A stretch of 64,000 nt of DNA from Vampirovibrio chlorellavorus (GCA_001858525.1 LAPX01000007.1:1-64000), one strand, 5' to 3'; positions 8,943 to 17,697 are shown, counted from the first letter of the stretch. Made by a program: numbers and translations. The notes: generated from the sequence alone by a model not told the origin.

Positions 8943-9098
8943 TTACAGCAAGCCTTGCAGTATCAGGACAGCCTGAGCGCCCAAAAAGGCCTCTTCGCTT
9001 TGTTCATCTTTTAACAGCAATTCACGAGCCTGTTTTAAAGCGTCCTCGCTGCCGTATTTCTCACCCAGCACATCCCGTTTTTTATGCCACTGCATCAT
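8943..9098 (-). CDS. Small protein of 51 residues, unassigned
   Basis: Read on the minus strand from ATG 9098 to TAA at 8943. The upstream GGGAGGA (complement of 9108-9114) is a near-ideal Shine-Dalgarno at 9-nt spacing. The product begins MMQWHKKRDVLGEKYGSE and ends GAQAVLILQGLL. It is charged and probably helical, with an amphipathic, TPR-like C-terminal half, and no Cys or signal peptide. It lies opposite the terminator of the exported protein gene and upstream of divergent gatD. The strong binding site and uninterrupted helix-like composition are the evidence for a real gene. Function unknown. Confidence 0.65.
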   Translation of the reverse strand: MMQWHKKRDVLGEKYGSEDALKQARELLLKDEQSEEAFLGAQAVLILQGLL

Positions 9099-9270
9099 AA
9101 ATATTCATCCTCCCGATCCTGTGATCCACCCAATAACCCAGCCTAGTCGTTTTTGTTGATTCAACTCAGCCCTAAAACCTTCAACCCAGCGTTTCAACCA
9201 ACCTATAGTCCAATCCTGTATTTGCATAAAAGCAAACATTCCAGATTTGATGTCAACTTGTAAACGATCC

Positions 9271-9299
9271 TTAACAAAATAAGGTTCAGGCCCTACAAT
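9271..9299 (+). promoter_or_regulatory. Near-consensus promoter of gatD (leaderless)
   Basis: TTAACA (9271-9276), exactly 17 nt, then TACAAT (9294-9299). The start ATG is at 9306, where transcription should begin, so the mRNA would have little or no leader. Confidence 0.75.
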
Positions 9300-9305
9300 A
9301 GAGGG

Positions 9306-10025
9306 ATGGAACTGCGAATTGCCTACCTGTACCCGGATCAGCTGAATATTTATGGCGACCGGGGCAATATTCTGACCCTGTATCAGCGCTGCCAATGGCG
9401 GGGGATTGCTGTACAAATTCTGACGCCGGGGTTGGGAGATCGCCTGGATCCGGAAGAGGCCGACTTGTATTTTATGGGCGGCGGACAGGACTCTCAGCAG
9501 ATTCAGGTCTGCGAAGACCTTCATAAGGTGAAGGCGGACAGTTTAAAAACAGCAGCGACCCATGGCGCGGTGTTTTTGACCATTTGCGGTGGTTACCAGT
9601 TGTTGGGCCACTATTATAAACCCCATAACGGCGATGAACTCAAAGGGCTAAGCCTGATTGACGCCTACACCGTGGCCGGTAATACCCGCTTTATAGGAAA
9701 TGTGGCCATAGAGCGGCCCAACGGGCAACAGGTGGTGGGTTTTGAGAACCACAGTGGCCGCACGTATCTGGGGAATGGGGTAACCCCGCTGGGGAAAGTT
9801 ATCCACGGGCACGGCAACAACGGAGAAGACGGCTTTGAAGGGGTGGCTCAGGATAATTTTTACGGCACCTACCTCCACGGTTCGCTGTTGCCCAAAAACC
9901 CACAACTGGCCGATGAAATTATCACCAAAGCGCTGCATCGCCGTTACGGCAATGTTCAGCTAACCGCATTAAACGACACGTTGGAGCAACAGGCCCACCA
10001 GCGGGCTTTGGCTTTAAAATCCTAA
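9306..10025 (+). CDS. gatD: Lipid II isoglutaminyl synthase, glutaminase subunit GatD
   Basis: A class I, CobB/CobQ-like glutamine amidotransferase of 239 residues. It starts LRIAYLYPDQLNIYGDRGN, the signature of the GatD group. The nucleophile is Cys94 in TICGGYQLLG, and the His near residue 190 is in YGTYLHGSLLPKNP. GatD supplies ammonia to MurT, which amidates the D-Glu of the lipid II stem peptide. murT usually sits next to gatD, but no Mur ligase gene adjoins it here, so the partner must be encoded elsewhere. The strong promoter lies directly against the start codon. The subfamily call is confident; the in vivo partner is inferred. Confidence 0.88.
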   Translation: MELRIAYLYPDQLNIYGDRGNILTLYQRCQWRGIAVQILTPGLGDRLDPEEADLYFMGGGQDSQQIQVCEDLHKVKADSLKTAATHGAVFLTICGGYQLLGHYYKPHNGDELKGLSLIDAYTVAGNTRFIGNVAIERPNGQQVVGFENHSGRTYLGNGVTPLGKVIHGHGNNGEDGFEGVAQDNFYGTYLHGSLLPKNPQLADEIITKALHRRYGNVQLTALNDTLEQQAHQRALALKS

Positions 10026-10069
10026 CAAAGCCAAAAATGTAACAAATTTTTAACTTTATGCCTGCGCCC

Positions 10070-10096
10070 TAAAGTTTTGGCCCACGGGGTCGAAAC
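10070..10096 (+). promoter_or_regulatory. Sigma-28 (FliA)-type promoter of the tandem prepilin genes
   Basis: TAAAGTTT (10070-10077), 11 nt, then GTCGAAAC (10089-10096). The E. coli FliA consensus is TAAAGTTT-N11-GCCGATAA: the -35 is 8/8, the spacing exact and the -10 5/8. The start codon is about 36 nt beyond the expected transcription start. AAAGTTT and AAACTTT also form an inverted repeat across the element. Confidence 0.75.
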
Positions 10097-10138
10097 TTTA
10101 AATGCTGCTAACTATCTTTCAACAAAAGGAATGTTTTG

Positions 10139-10725
10139 ATGCTTAAGAAAGAAAGAAAGAAAGAAAGAAATTAGCACTCGGCTTTACCTTGGCCGAACTG
10201 CTGATTTCGCTGGCCATTTTGGGTGTAATTGCCACCTTTACCATCCCTAAAATCCTCTCAACCCAGCAAAACGCGGCGGATTCAGCCAAAGTAAAAGAGG
10301 CCATGGCCACACTTTCGGCGGCCTATCAGGCCTATCAACAAAACAACACCGTCACAGCCAGTACCACCTCTGAAGCACTTATTCCCTATTTAAATTATGT
10401 GGCCAGGGACACCACCAGCACCTTAGACAATGTTCCAACGGCAGGTACCTTTTCTTGTGGCACACAAGTTTGCTTAAAACTGCACAACGGCTCCACTCTC
10501 GGTATGCAACCTTCGGAAAGTTTAAGTGGCACAGGGGCAAGTAATGGCTGGTGGTTTATTTTAGATCCGGACAGCGTGCAAAATAACACTAAGTATTCGA
10601 TCGTGTTCTTTTTGTATTACAACGGCCGCATTACCACAGCGGGACGGTGCAGCGGGAATGTCGACTCTAGTGTCTTTTCTTACCCCTGTAACCCTGTTTA
10701 CGATCCCAGTTGGTTTAGCCTTTAA
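10139..10725 (+). CDS. Type IV prepilin-like protein, phase-variable, OFF in this sequence
   Basis: ATG 10139 follows AAAGGA (10125-10130) at ideal spacing, but the frame runs into TAG at 10172 after 11 codons. The long prepilin frame (codons for LALGFTLAELLISLAILG onward, to TAA at 10723) is offset from this ATG and has no usable start before the cleavage site. The two frames meet inside (GAAA)6. With seven (or four) units the ATG reads through in frame, giving a basic Lys/Arg leader ending G|FTLAE and a 196-residue prepilin. The rest is intact: hydrophobic N-terminal helix, a Cys-containing C-terminal region and a DPSWFSL end. It is closely related to the next gene. A TTG at 10189 would delete the prepilin leader and is unlikely. 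Confidence 0.8.
10147..10170 (+). repeat. Tetranucleotide repeat (GAAA)6 in a prepilin leader
   Basis: Six perfect GAAA units, starting 8 nt after the A of ATG 10139. With n units, n = 4, 7 or 10 puts the start codon in frame with the prepilin; n = 6 does not. This is the structure of a slipped-strand contingency switch. Confidence 0.9.
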
Positions 10726-10749
10726 ATAAGGATTAAGGAGCTGTACACA

Positions 10750-11322
10750 ATGGCGAAGCGCAAACGGTTAGGTCTTGCTGGATTTACATTAGCAGAACTG
10801 CTGATTTCGCTGGCCATTTTGGGCGTGATTGCCACCTTTACCATCCCCAAAATCCTGTCAGCGCAGCAAAACGCGGCGGATTCCGCCAAAGCAAAAGAGG
10901 CCATGGCCACAATCTCCGCTGCCTATCAAGCCTATCAGCAAGACAACACGGTCACGGCCAGCACCACCTCAGCATCGTTAATCCCTTACCTGAACTATGT
11001 GGCAAGAGATACTTCAGGCTATCTAGACGATATACCAAATAACAGTACATATAATTGTAACTCTGTAATCTGCTTAAAGCTCCATAACGGCTCGATGCTT
11101 GCCATGCGGACATCTGAAAATTTTAACGGCACGGGATCAAACAATGGCTGGTGGTTTCTTTTAGATCCCGATGGCGCTCCCAGCAACAGAGCGTCAATCG
11201 CATTTGTCCTTTACTATAATGGCCGTATTTCTACCGCCGGCAAGTGCGGTGGCTTTGTCACATCAAATATCAATTCGTATACCTGTGATCCTGTCTATGA
11301 TCCCAGTTGGTTTAGCCTTTAA
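10750..11322 (+). CDS. Type IV prepilin-like protein, intact second copy
   Basis: A 190-residue prepilin with AAGGAG (10735-10740) 9 nt before ATG. The leader MAKRKRLGLAG is cut before Phe12 by the prepilin peptidase, leaving FTLAELLISLAILGVIATF with the conserved Glu at +5. The first 60 or so residues are nearly identical to the upstream copy. The C-terminal half diverges but keeps paired Cys (near CNSVIC, GKCGG and CDP) and the ending DPSWFSL. It starts 24 nt after the first copy, so both share the sigma-28-type promoter. It has no repeat in the leader and should be made constitutively within that transcript. Confidence 0.9.
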   Translation: MAKRKRLGLAGFTLAELLISLAILGVIATFTIPKILSAQQNAADSAKAKEAMATISAAYQAYQQDNTVTASTTSASLIPYLNYVARDTSGYLDDIPNNSTYNCNSVICLKLHNGSMLAMRTSENFNGTGSNNGWWFLLDPDGAPSNRASIAFVLYYNGRISTAGKCGGFVTSNINSYTCDPVYDPSWFSL

Positions 11323-11447
11323 GGGCCTGAAATATTGAATCAATCCGGCTGAGGTCAATTCCAGCAAACCGGGCCTTTTCTTGGCGGCGTGCCTGTAGGA
11401 GAATGGTGCCACTGTAAAGCGTGACTCCGAACGAGGCCAACCCGACT

Positions 11448-13577
11448 ATGACCGCATCTCCTCACTCCAACCAATACCTGCTGGAAATTGGCGCCGAAGA
11501 GCTCCCCTTGGAGTTTTTACTCTCCGCCCCCACCGAGCTGACTGACAAAGTGAAAGCCGCGCTGGATGAACAGGCATTGCCCTATGGAGAGATGGCCGTT
11601 TACGTCACCCCCCGGCGGATGGCCCTGATTATTCAGGAGTTACCGGAATTACAGGAAGAGCGCACTTTCAAAACCAAAGGCCCGCCCATCCGAGTGGCCC
11701 TGGATGCCAGCGGCAATCCCACTCAGGCCGGTCTGGGCTTTGCCCGCAAGCTGGGCGTGGATTTTTCTCAACTGGTGCAGGAAACCATTGAAGGCGAAAC
11801 CTACATGGTGCTCAATCAGCAACTGAAAGGCCGCCCCACTCAGGAACTGCTCGCTGAACTGCTGCCCGGGCTGGTGCTCAGTCTCAGCGGTTCTCACTTT
11901 ATGGCCTGGGGCAGCAATACCATTCGTTTTTCCCGCCCCATTCGCTGGCTGGTCTCCTTGTGGAACAATCAGCACCTTCCCCTCAGCATTGGCCCGGTCA
12001 ACTCCGATGTCATCTCCCACGGGCACCGGGTCATGGCCCAAGGTCCAGTCACCATCGCCTCGGTGGATGCGTATTTAAACAGCCTGAAAACCGAAGGGGC
12101 GGTCATGGCGGACCAGTGTCAGCGCCGTCAACTCATTTGGGAAGAGCTGCAAGCCAGCGCCCAGCAAATGGGTGGAACCGTTCTGGAAAACGAGCGTTTG
12201 CTGGACACTGTGACCATGCTGGTAGAGCAGCCCTCCATTGTGGTGGGCCGCTTTGAGGAGCGCTTTCTGGAAATTCCGGAAGAAGTGACCACTACGGTAA
12301 TGACGGCCCATCAAAAGTACTTCCCGGTGCGGGATGCCAACGGCGGCAAACTGATGCCCTACTTTATGACCGTTTCCAACGGCCGTAGACAAGCCGCTGA
12401 AACCATTCGCCACGGCAACGAAAAAGTGCTGACCGCCCGTCTGGAAGACGCTCGATTCTTCTTTCTGGAAGATCAAAAAATTCCGCTGATCGACCGTCTG
12501 GAAAGCCTAAAAGGCATCACCTTCCAAAAAGGGCTGGGCAGTATGTACGAAAAAGCGCTGCGTCTGGAAAAACTGGCCGCACTGGTCGCTGGCGCCCTGA
12601 AGTATGACGGGCCACAACAAGCCCTGACCCAGCGAGCCGCCAAACTGGCCAAGGCCGACTTGGTCACGGGTATGGTCTTTGAGTTCACCGAACTGCAAGG
12701 GGCCATGGGCCGCAAGTACGCCGCACTCTCCGGAGAACCGGAGCCCGTGGCTGAAGCCATTTTTGAACATTACCTGCCCCGCTTTACCGGGGACATGGTG
12801 GCCCAGTCCCCCGTAGGCATTGCCGTCAGCCTGGCCGATAAAATTGATACCATCGTGGCCGTATTCAGCCAAAAGAACGCCAAACTGCCCTCCGGCTCCA
12901 AAGATCCACTGGGTCTGCGCCGTATGGCCAGCGGGATTATCCAAACCGTGCTGGAAAACCAGTTGACCGTTGACCTGTTGACCCTGATGAGCCAGGCTTA
13001 TCAGGAACTGGTGAGCAGTGCGCCTGCCACAGCCAAGTTTGAAGATGAGAAAACCACGCTGGATTTGGTCAATACCTTTATTCTGCAACGGTTCCGGGGC
13101 TGGCTGCTGGAACAGGACAATCGGTATGACCTGATTGATGCCGTGCTGGAATCGGATACACCGCCCTTGAGCAATTTGGCCGATGTCCTGACCCGGTTGG
13201 ACGCGCTGAAACAACTGACCCAGAACGAAAATATCCTGAAAAAAGTCTATGAACCGGCCAACCGCATTTATAAAATTCTGGGCCAGCACTACAACCCGCA
13301 GGCCACCGTGGCCTCCGTCCATGCGGATCACTTCCGGGACGATTCCGAACGGGCGCTATTTGAGCAATTGAGCCGTCTGGAATCGCAAGGGATAAACACC
13401 AGCTATACCCAGCTCAGCGAGCAATTGTCCACTTTGTCTCCAGCCGTGGAACTGTTCTTTGAAAAAGTCATGGTGAACGATCCGGATGATACAGTGCGAA
13501 AAAACAGATATAATCTTCTCAGTGTGCTAAATCGTTTTTATCTGAAATTGGCCTGTTTTACCAAATTGGTTGTTTGA
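11448..13577 (+). CDS. glyS: Glycyl-tRNA synthetase beta subunit
   Basis: The beta subunit of the heterotetrameric bacterial GlyRS, which binds tRNA-Gly and assists aminoacylation by the alpha subunit. The product is 709 residues from ATG 11448; an in-frame GTG at 11421 would add 9 residues but lacks a binding site. The start of the fold is YLLEIGAEELPLEFL. The HD-like region is at VGIAVSLADKIDTIVAVF, and a C-terminal DALR-type anticodon-binding part ends near NRFYLKLACFTKLVV. Length is typical of the family. The alpha subunit gene glyQ, often adjacent, is absent here. Confidence 0.95.
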   Translation: MTASPHSNQYLLEIGAEELPLEFLLSAPTELTDKVKAALDEQALPYGEMAVYVTPRRMALIIQELPELQEERTFKTKGPPIRVALDASGNPTQAGLGFARKLGVDFSQLVQETIEGETYMVLNQQLKGRPTQELLAELLPGLVLSLSGSHFMAWGSNTIRFSRPIRWLVSLWNNQHLPLSIGPVNSDVISHGHRVMAQGPVTIASVDAYLNSLKTEGAVMADQCQRRQLIWEELQASAQQMGGTVLENERLLDTVTMLVEQPSIVVGRFEERFLEIPEEVTTTVMTAHQKYFPVRDANGGKLMPYFMTVSNGRRQAAETIRHGNEKVLTARLEDARFFFLEDQKIPLIDRLESLKGITFQKGLGSMYEKALRLEKLAALVAGALKYDGPQQALTQRAAKLAKADLVTGMVFEFTELQGAMGRKYAALSGEPEPVAEAIFEHYLPRFTGDMVAQSPVGIAVSLADKIDTIVAVFSQKNAKLPSGSKDPLGLRRMASGIIQTVLENQLTVDLLTLMSQAYQELVSSAPATAKFEDEKTTLDLVNTFILQRFRGWLLEQDNRYDLIDAVLESDTPPLSNLADVLTRLDALKQLTQNENILKKVYEPANRIYKILGQHYNPQATVASVHADHFRDDSERALFEQLSRLESQGINTSYTQLSEQLSTLSPAVELFFEKVMVNDPDDTVRKNRYNLLSVLNRFYLKLACFTKLVV

Positions 13578-13639
13578 GGATTTCCGCAAGCCGCTTCAGA
13601 GTTTCAAAAACGTCGCTGATGGAAGAGTGATGGCAGAAA

Positions 13640-15835
13640 ATGGCTGACCGACAATTTGAGTTGCCCGTAGACGTTCGCCGTAAAAGCGAAGTGGTTCAAG
13701 ATCGACTGGGCTTAATCATCATCATCACCACGGTGTCCGTTTTCACCTTCCTGATTTTTCTACTGTCTGTGCTTTTGGGCAACAAACTGGCCGAAGCGGC
13801 AGCGGCTTTGCCCAACGTGAAAGTGCTGCACGAGTGGCATCCCTTTGAAAGCACCCGCATTTATGACCGCAATGGCACCCTGATTGCCAACATCCACGGG
13901 GATGAAGACCGGGTGGTGGTTCCCCTCAAGGACATTTCACCAAACATTCAGCGAGCTGTTATGGCCATTGAGGACAACCGCTTTTACGAGCACAACGGGG
14001 TCGATATCCGGGGAACCCTGCGGGCGGCCTCAGCCAACTTTCGGGGCGAAGACGTACAAGGGGGCAGTACCCTGACCCAGCAGCTGGTCAAAAACCTGTT
14101 TTTAAGCCCGGAACGGGCCATTACCCGGAAGGTGGCCGAAGCACTTTTGGCTATGCGGGTAGAGCGGCACTACGATAAAAATAAAATTCTGGAAATGTAC
14201 CTGAACCAGGTCTACTGGGGGAACCAAAGCTACGGGATTGAAAAGGCGGCTCGCCGTTATTTCAAAAAACCCGCCCGAGACCTGACCATTGGGGAAAGCG
14301 CACTGCTGGCAGGCCTGTTGAAGGCCCCAGAAGGCATTTCTCCTTATGCCTACCCCAAAGCAGCCCGCAAGCGACAACTAGAGGTATTGGGGGCCATGGT
14401 CACCTTTGGTTACATTACCGAAGAACAGCGGGCCAAGGCCGCTAGCGAACAACTGGAACTGAATCGCCAATTGCCCAAGCCCTCCAAGCACCCGTTCTTT
14501 ATTCAGTACGTGGTGGAGCAACTAAAAGAAAAATTCGGGGATAGTGCTGTGCGCCAGGGTGGTTTGAAAGTGTATACCACCATGGATGAGCCGGTGCAGG
14601 ATCTGGCCGAAAAATCCCTTTATGATGAGATGGATAAAATCAAATACTCCGGCGCTTCGGAAGGCTCCTTCATCGTACAAAACTTGTCGAACGGGCATAT
14701 TTTGGCACTGGTGGGTGGTCGGGACTTTGAAAAAAACCAGTTTAACCACGCCACCCAACAGCACCGGGCCATCGGCTCCACGTTTAAGCCGCTGGTGTAT
14801 CTGACGGCCTTCCGCTTGGGCCTGGTCTCTCCGGAAAGTCCGATTTCAGACAGCCCGGTGTGCTTTAACAACGGCTACAGCAACTGGTGTCCGCACAACT
14901 GGGACGGCCGCTATATGGGCTCCATGACCATTCGTAAGGCCTTAACCCTGTCCAGAAACACACCCACCGTTAAACTAGGCCTGAAAATGGGTATCGATCC
15001 GGTCATTGAAACCGCCCGGCAAGCAGGCATCACCTCCCCCATTGACGCCAACTTCTCCAGCTTGCTGGGTTCGGCGGGTATTTCCCCGCTGGAAGTGATC
15101 ACGGCCTACTCCACCATTGCCCGTGGCGGCGTTTACCTGCCACCCACGGTGTTGATGAAAGTGGAAGACAGCCGGGGGCGAGAAATCCACCTGGATCGCC
15201 CTCAGCCGGAACGCCGCTTTGAAGAAGGCCCTGTCTACAACCTGATTTCCATTCTGCAAGACGTAGTGGAAAAGGGAACCGGTAAAAACGCCATCATTCC
15301 GGGTCGCCCGGTGGCCGGAAAAACCGGCACCACCGATGAAATGCGGGACATCTGGTTCAGCGGATTCACCACCGATATGGTGGGCAGCGTGTGGATGGGC
15401 AACGACAAGTACGTACCCCTGCACGGCGTATTCAGCTCCAACTCGGTTACAGTTTGGGGTAATTTTGCCCGAGAGTACTACAAAATGTACCCGATTCAGG
15501 CTGCCGAATTCCCCAAGCCACCCAAAATCCTGGTGGAAAAGAAGTATCTGGGCCCCAAGCGGGAAAGTTCCGAAACCGCAGCACTGGATGAAGAAACCCC
15601 CGCCGTTTCCCCCAGTACCCCTACGGCCAAAGCACCAGCCGTGGATGAACCAGGGTATGGCTATTCCCCATTGCACCCTGGCGCTGGCGGAGTCCCCATG
15701 AACAATGACAACAACAGCGGGGAACTCAAGCCCTTGGTGGATCCCAATGCCAACCGCCGCCCCGCGACCCTGGCAGTCCCTTTACCGGTGACGGGTGGCG
15801 GAACCAACATGAACCCGGAAAGTGGTGTACACTAG
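13640..15835 (+). CDS. Class A penicillin-binding protein (PBP1A type)
   Basis: Bifunctional peptidoglycan synthase of 731 residues anchored in the inner membrane. A TM lies at about residues 27-50. The GT51 glycosyltransferase domain follows, with MAIEDNRFYEHNGVD (catalytic Glu) and GGSTLTQQLVKNLFL. The transpeptidase motifs are GSTFKPL (acylated Ser), LSRNTPT and AGKTGTT. The last 100 or so residues are a Pro/Asn-rich tail with no fold I recognise. The stop overlaps the next gene's region closely. Function is certain; the mrcA/ponA naming is not resolvable by eye. Confidence 0.95.
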   Translation: MADRQFELPVDVRRKSEVVQDRLGLIIIITTVSVFTFLIFLLSVLLGNKLAEAAAALPNVKVLHEWHPFESTRIYDRNGTLIANIHGDEDRVVVPLKDISPNIQRAVMAIEDNRFYEHNGVDIRGTLRAASANFRGEDVQGGSTLTQQLVKNLFLSPERAITRKVAEALLAMRVERHYDKNKILEMYLNQVYWGNQSYGIEKAARRYFKKPARDLTIGESALLAGLLKAPEGISPYAYPKAARKRQLEVLGAMVTFGYITEEQRAKAASEQLELNRQLPKPSKHPFFIQYVVEQLKEKFGDSAVRQGGLKVYTTMDEPVQDLAEKSLYDEMDKIKYSGASEGSFIVQNLSNGHILALVGGRDFEKNQFNHATQQHRAIGSTFKPLVYLTAFRLGLVSPESPISDSPVCFNNGYSNWCPHNWDGRYMGSMTIRKALTLSRNTPTVKLGLKMGIDPVIETARQAGITSPIDANFSSLLGSAGISPLEVITAYSTIARGGVYLPPTVLMKVEDSRGREIHLDRPQPERRFEEGPVYNLISILQDVVEKGTGKNAIIPGRPVAGKTGTTDEMRDIWFSGFTTDMVGSVWMGNDKYVPLHGVFSSNSVTVWGNFAREYYKMYPIQAAEFPKPPKILVEKKYLGPKRESSETAALDEETPAVSPSTPTAKAPAVDEPGYGYSPLHPGAGGVPMNNDNNSGELKPLVDPNANRRPATLAVPLPVTGGGTNMNPESGVH

Positions 15836-15839
15836 TGCT

Positions 15840-16409
15840 ATGAAGTATCATTTTGTACCCGAAGAAACGCCTTATACAGGCAAAGAACTCAACAACCACT
15901 GGATTTACCGCAATTACGGCATCCTGGGTGATTCGGTCGTGGCGTTTATTGGCCCCTGCGAAGTGGATCAGGAGAGCATGGTGGATCTGGAAGATGTGCT
16001 CAACGATGACTACATCTACTCCAAAAAAATGCTGAATTTTATTGTGGAAGTGTTCGGTATCACCTTGCAGGAAGGCGTTTTACTGCAACGGTTGTTCACC
16101 TCCATCATTCAGGATCGCATCAATCTGCTGAACCCGGAAGCTCGCATTCGTCGGCGGGGAGATGACCTGTTTTTTGAGGATACCGCCAAGCTGTCCGTTT
16201 CTATTTGCACGCTCAGCCCCACTTCTATTCTGATTCATACCGGCATTAATATCGACCCGCAAGGCGCCCCGGTAGAGGCCTCCGGTCTGGCCACCGAACT
16301 GGGCATGGGCGATCAGGTAGAGCCCTTTGCCTTGGCCTGCATGCGCACCCTGGCCGAAGAATGGGCCGATATTCGTCTATCCTGTTGTAAAGTCCGAGCG
16401 GTCGTTTAG
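15840..16409 (+). CDS. DUF366-like protein
   Basis: A 189-residue soluble protein starting at ATG 15840, just 4 nt after the PBP stop. An upstream in-frame TTG/GTG at 15822 would overlap that gene and is less likely. Conserved-looking stretches are GDSVVAFIGPCEVDQESMVDLEDV and the Gly/Asp-rich IHTGINIDPQGAP, which I associate with the uncharacterised DUF366 family of archaea, cyanobacteria and relatives. No activity is known for the family. Probably co-transcribed with the PBP gene. Confidence 0.6.
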   Translation: MKYHFVPEETPYTGKELNNHWIYRNYGILGDSVVAFIGPCEVDQESMVDLEDVLNDDYIYSKKMLNFIVEVFGITLQEGVLLQRLFTSIIQDRINLLNPEARIRRRGDDLFFEDTAKLSVSICTLSPTSILIHTGINIDPQGAPVEASGLATELGMGDQVEPFALACMRTLAEEWADIRLSCCKVRAVV

Positions 16410-16458
16410 TAGCCACAACCATCTTATCCAGACAGAAAGCAGAAAGAGATTCAGTGTA

Positions 16459-17049
16459 ATGGGTCCTAAAAACTTATTAATCCTCTTTTTCTCCACCGTG
16501 GCCGTTTCCCTGGTGATTCTTATCATCTTTTTCAGCCTGTTTTTCAAAAACGTAAACTTGGACTTTAACACCCGCCTCCCGGAATCGGCACCCGACATCG
16601 GTGGCGCCTTCAACCAAACGTCTACCATGAGCCCCGACAGCAAGGCCGAGGGCCTGATGCGGTCCACGGTCAATGTGCCCTCGGATGCCAGAGAGGCTGA
16701 TTCCACTGGAAAGTCCGGAGATGGCCCCCAAAAAGAGCCTGATGAAGCGCCCATGGCTGGAGACGCCACCTTGCCACCCATCTCCGATGATGCATTACTG
16801 GAGGATGAAGCCCCTCAGCCTTTGCCGGACAGAACTCCGCCTCCCCTCACCGGCAGCGAAAAACCTGCCCCCCCCGGTGACAGAACCGCCACCGCCGGTA
16901 ATAGACCTTCCATGACAGCGCCTCCGCCGCGCTTGCCCCGCCCTTACCAGGAAGTTCGTCGAGACACACCGCCTCCAAGCTCACCAGCGCCAGAGCTGGA
17001 TGTGCCCAACACGCCCGAGCCAGAGGCTGAAGGGCCGCCGGTTCCTTAA
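16459..17049 (+). CDS. Single-TM protein with Pro-rich extracytoplasmic region
   Basis: ATG 16459 starts a hydrophobic anchor (NLLILFFSTVAVSLVILIIF, residues 4-30), followed by about 160 residues dominated by Pro, Asp, Glu and Ser. It lies about 50 nt downstream of the DUF366-like gene on the same strand. The region resembles flexible periplasmic spacers. It contains a run of eight C (16868-16875) encoding Pro. I do not recognise a family. It could be an envelope spacer or a partner of the upstream class A PBP, but only gene order suggests this. Confidence 0.6.
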   Translation: MGPKNLLILFFSTVAVSLVILIIFFSLFFKNVNLDFNTRLPESAPDIGGAFNQTSTMSPDSKAEGLMRSTVNVPSDAREADSTGKSGDGPQKEPDEAPMAGDATLPPISDDALLEDEAPQPLPDRTPPPLTGSEKPAPPGDRTATAGNRPSMTAPPPRLPRPYQEVRRDTPPPSSPAPELDVPNTPEPEAEGPPVP

Positions 17050-17119
17050 GGATCGTCCCCCAATTTTTCCAGGTGTCTACGCTCACTCAAAAGCCCGAGA
17101 GCGCTTTCTGAGAGGAAAA

Positions 17120-17523
17120 GAAAAGAGACGGCCATAAGCCGGGTTCTGTTTTAAACGATCATCTGTCTCGACTGACTGTTTCCAACCAGCTCTAGCGGGA
17201 TACGGGAAGCGGACGAGCAGCCCTTGCAACTCAATGCGGCTTCCATTGGAGACTTGTAAACGGCTGCCTACAGTATCTCCGGCACCTTGCACCTGTCGGG
17301 GTTTACCTGGCCAGAGCCTCTCGACCCTGCCGGTGGGCTCTTACCCCACCGTTGCACCCTTACCTGTGCCTTGCCTTGCGGCGTGGCCATCGGCGGTCAT
17401 CATTTCTGTGGCACTATCCTCACGGTCGCCCGCACCGGGCGTTACCCGGCTACATGCTCTGTGGTGCCCGGACTTTCCTCAGGCGTAACGCGTACGCCCG
17501 CGATCGTTTGTCCGTCTCTTTTC
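17120..17523 (-). ncRNA. rnpB: RNase P RNA
   Basis: The catalytic RNA that trims 5' ends of tRNA precursors. Read on the minus strand, the conserved 5' core GAGGAAAGTCCGGGC (complement near 17466-17480) and the 3' signature ACAGAACCCGGCTTAT (complement near 17135-17150) are both present, in the order expected of the ancestral bacterial type A RNA. The ends pair as helix P1 over 12 bp (17512-17523 with 17120-17131), which sets the boundaries and gives about 404 nt. Its promoter lies immediately upstream. Open frames on the opposite strand here are incidental. Confidence 0.95.
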
Positions 17524-17530
17524 AGGGGTC

Positions 17531-17559
17531 ATCATACCCCCTTTGCGCCAAACTGTATA
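17531..17559 (-). promoter_or_regulatory. rnpB promoter
   Basis: On the minus strand, TATACA (complement of 17554-17559), 17 nt, then TATGAT (complement of 17531-17536). The expected start falls at 17523-17524, the 5' end of the P1 helix. Confidence 0.65.
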
Positions 17560-17642
17560 GGGCCAGCCCCCACCACACACACAAAGACTAACAACATTTT
17601 TGGCTTTTCGGTTTTTAATTAATTAAAGCGTACTGTATATTA

Positions 17643-17676
17643 GATAAACCGACCTAGTTGTTAATGTTGGTTTATC
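17643..17676. promoter_or_regulatory. Inverted repeat upstream of a small gene
   Basis: GATAAACC (17643-17650) and GGTTTATC (17669-17676) are perfect 8-bp arms separated by 18 nt, ending about 20 nt before the start codon at 17698. Either an operator or an mRNA leader hairpin that would sit just before the ribosome binding site. Confidence 0.4.
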
Positions 17677-17697
17677 AGAAGTCAGGAAAAAGCAATT

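Noticed and set aside
10189-10725. Prepilin gene starting at TTG 10189
   Set aside because: That start lies inside the conserved FTLAE sequence and would delete the leader and cleavage site; no binding site precedes it. The same holds for TTG 55349.
12507-13331. 274-codon minus-strand frame inside glyS
   Set aside because: Antisense shadow of a conserved gene, His/Gln/Gly-rich composition.
17234-17622. Plus-strand frames opposite rnpB
   Set aside because: They lie in a structured RNA gene on the other strand; Cys/Pro/His-rich products are typical of that.
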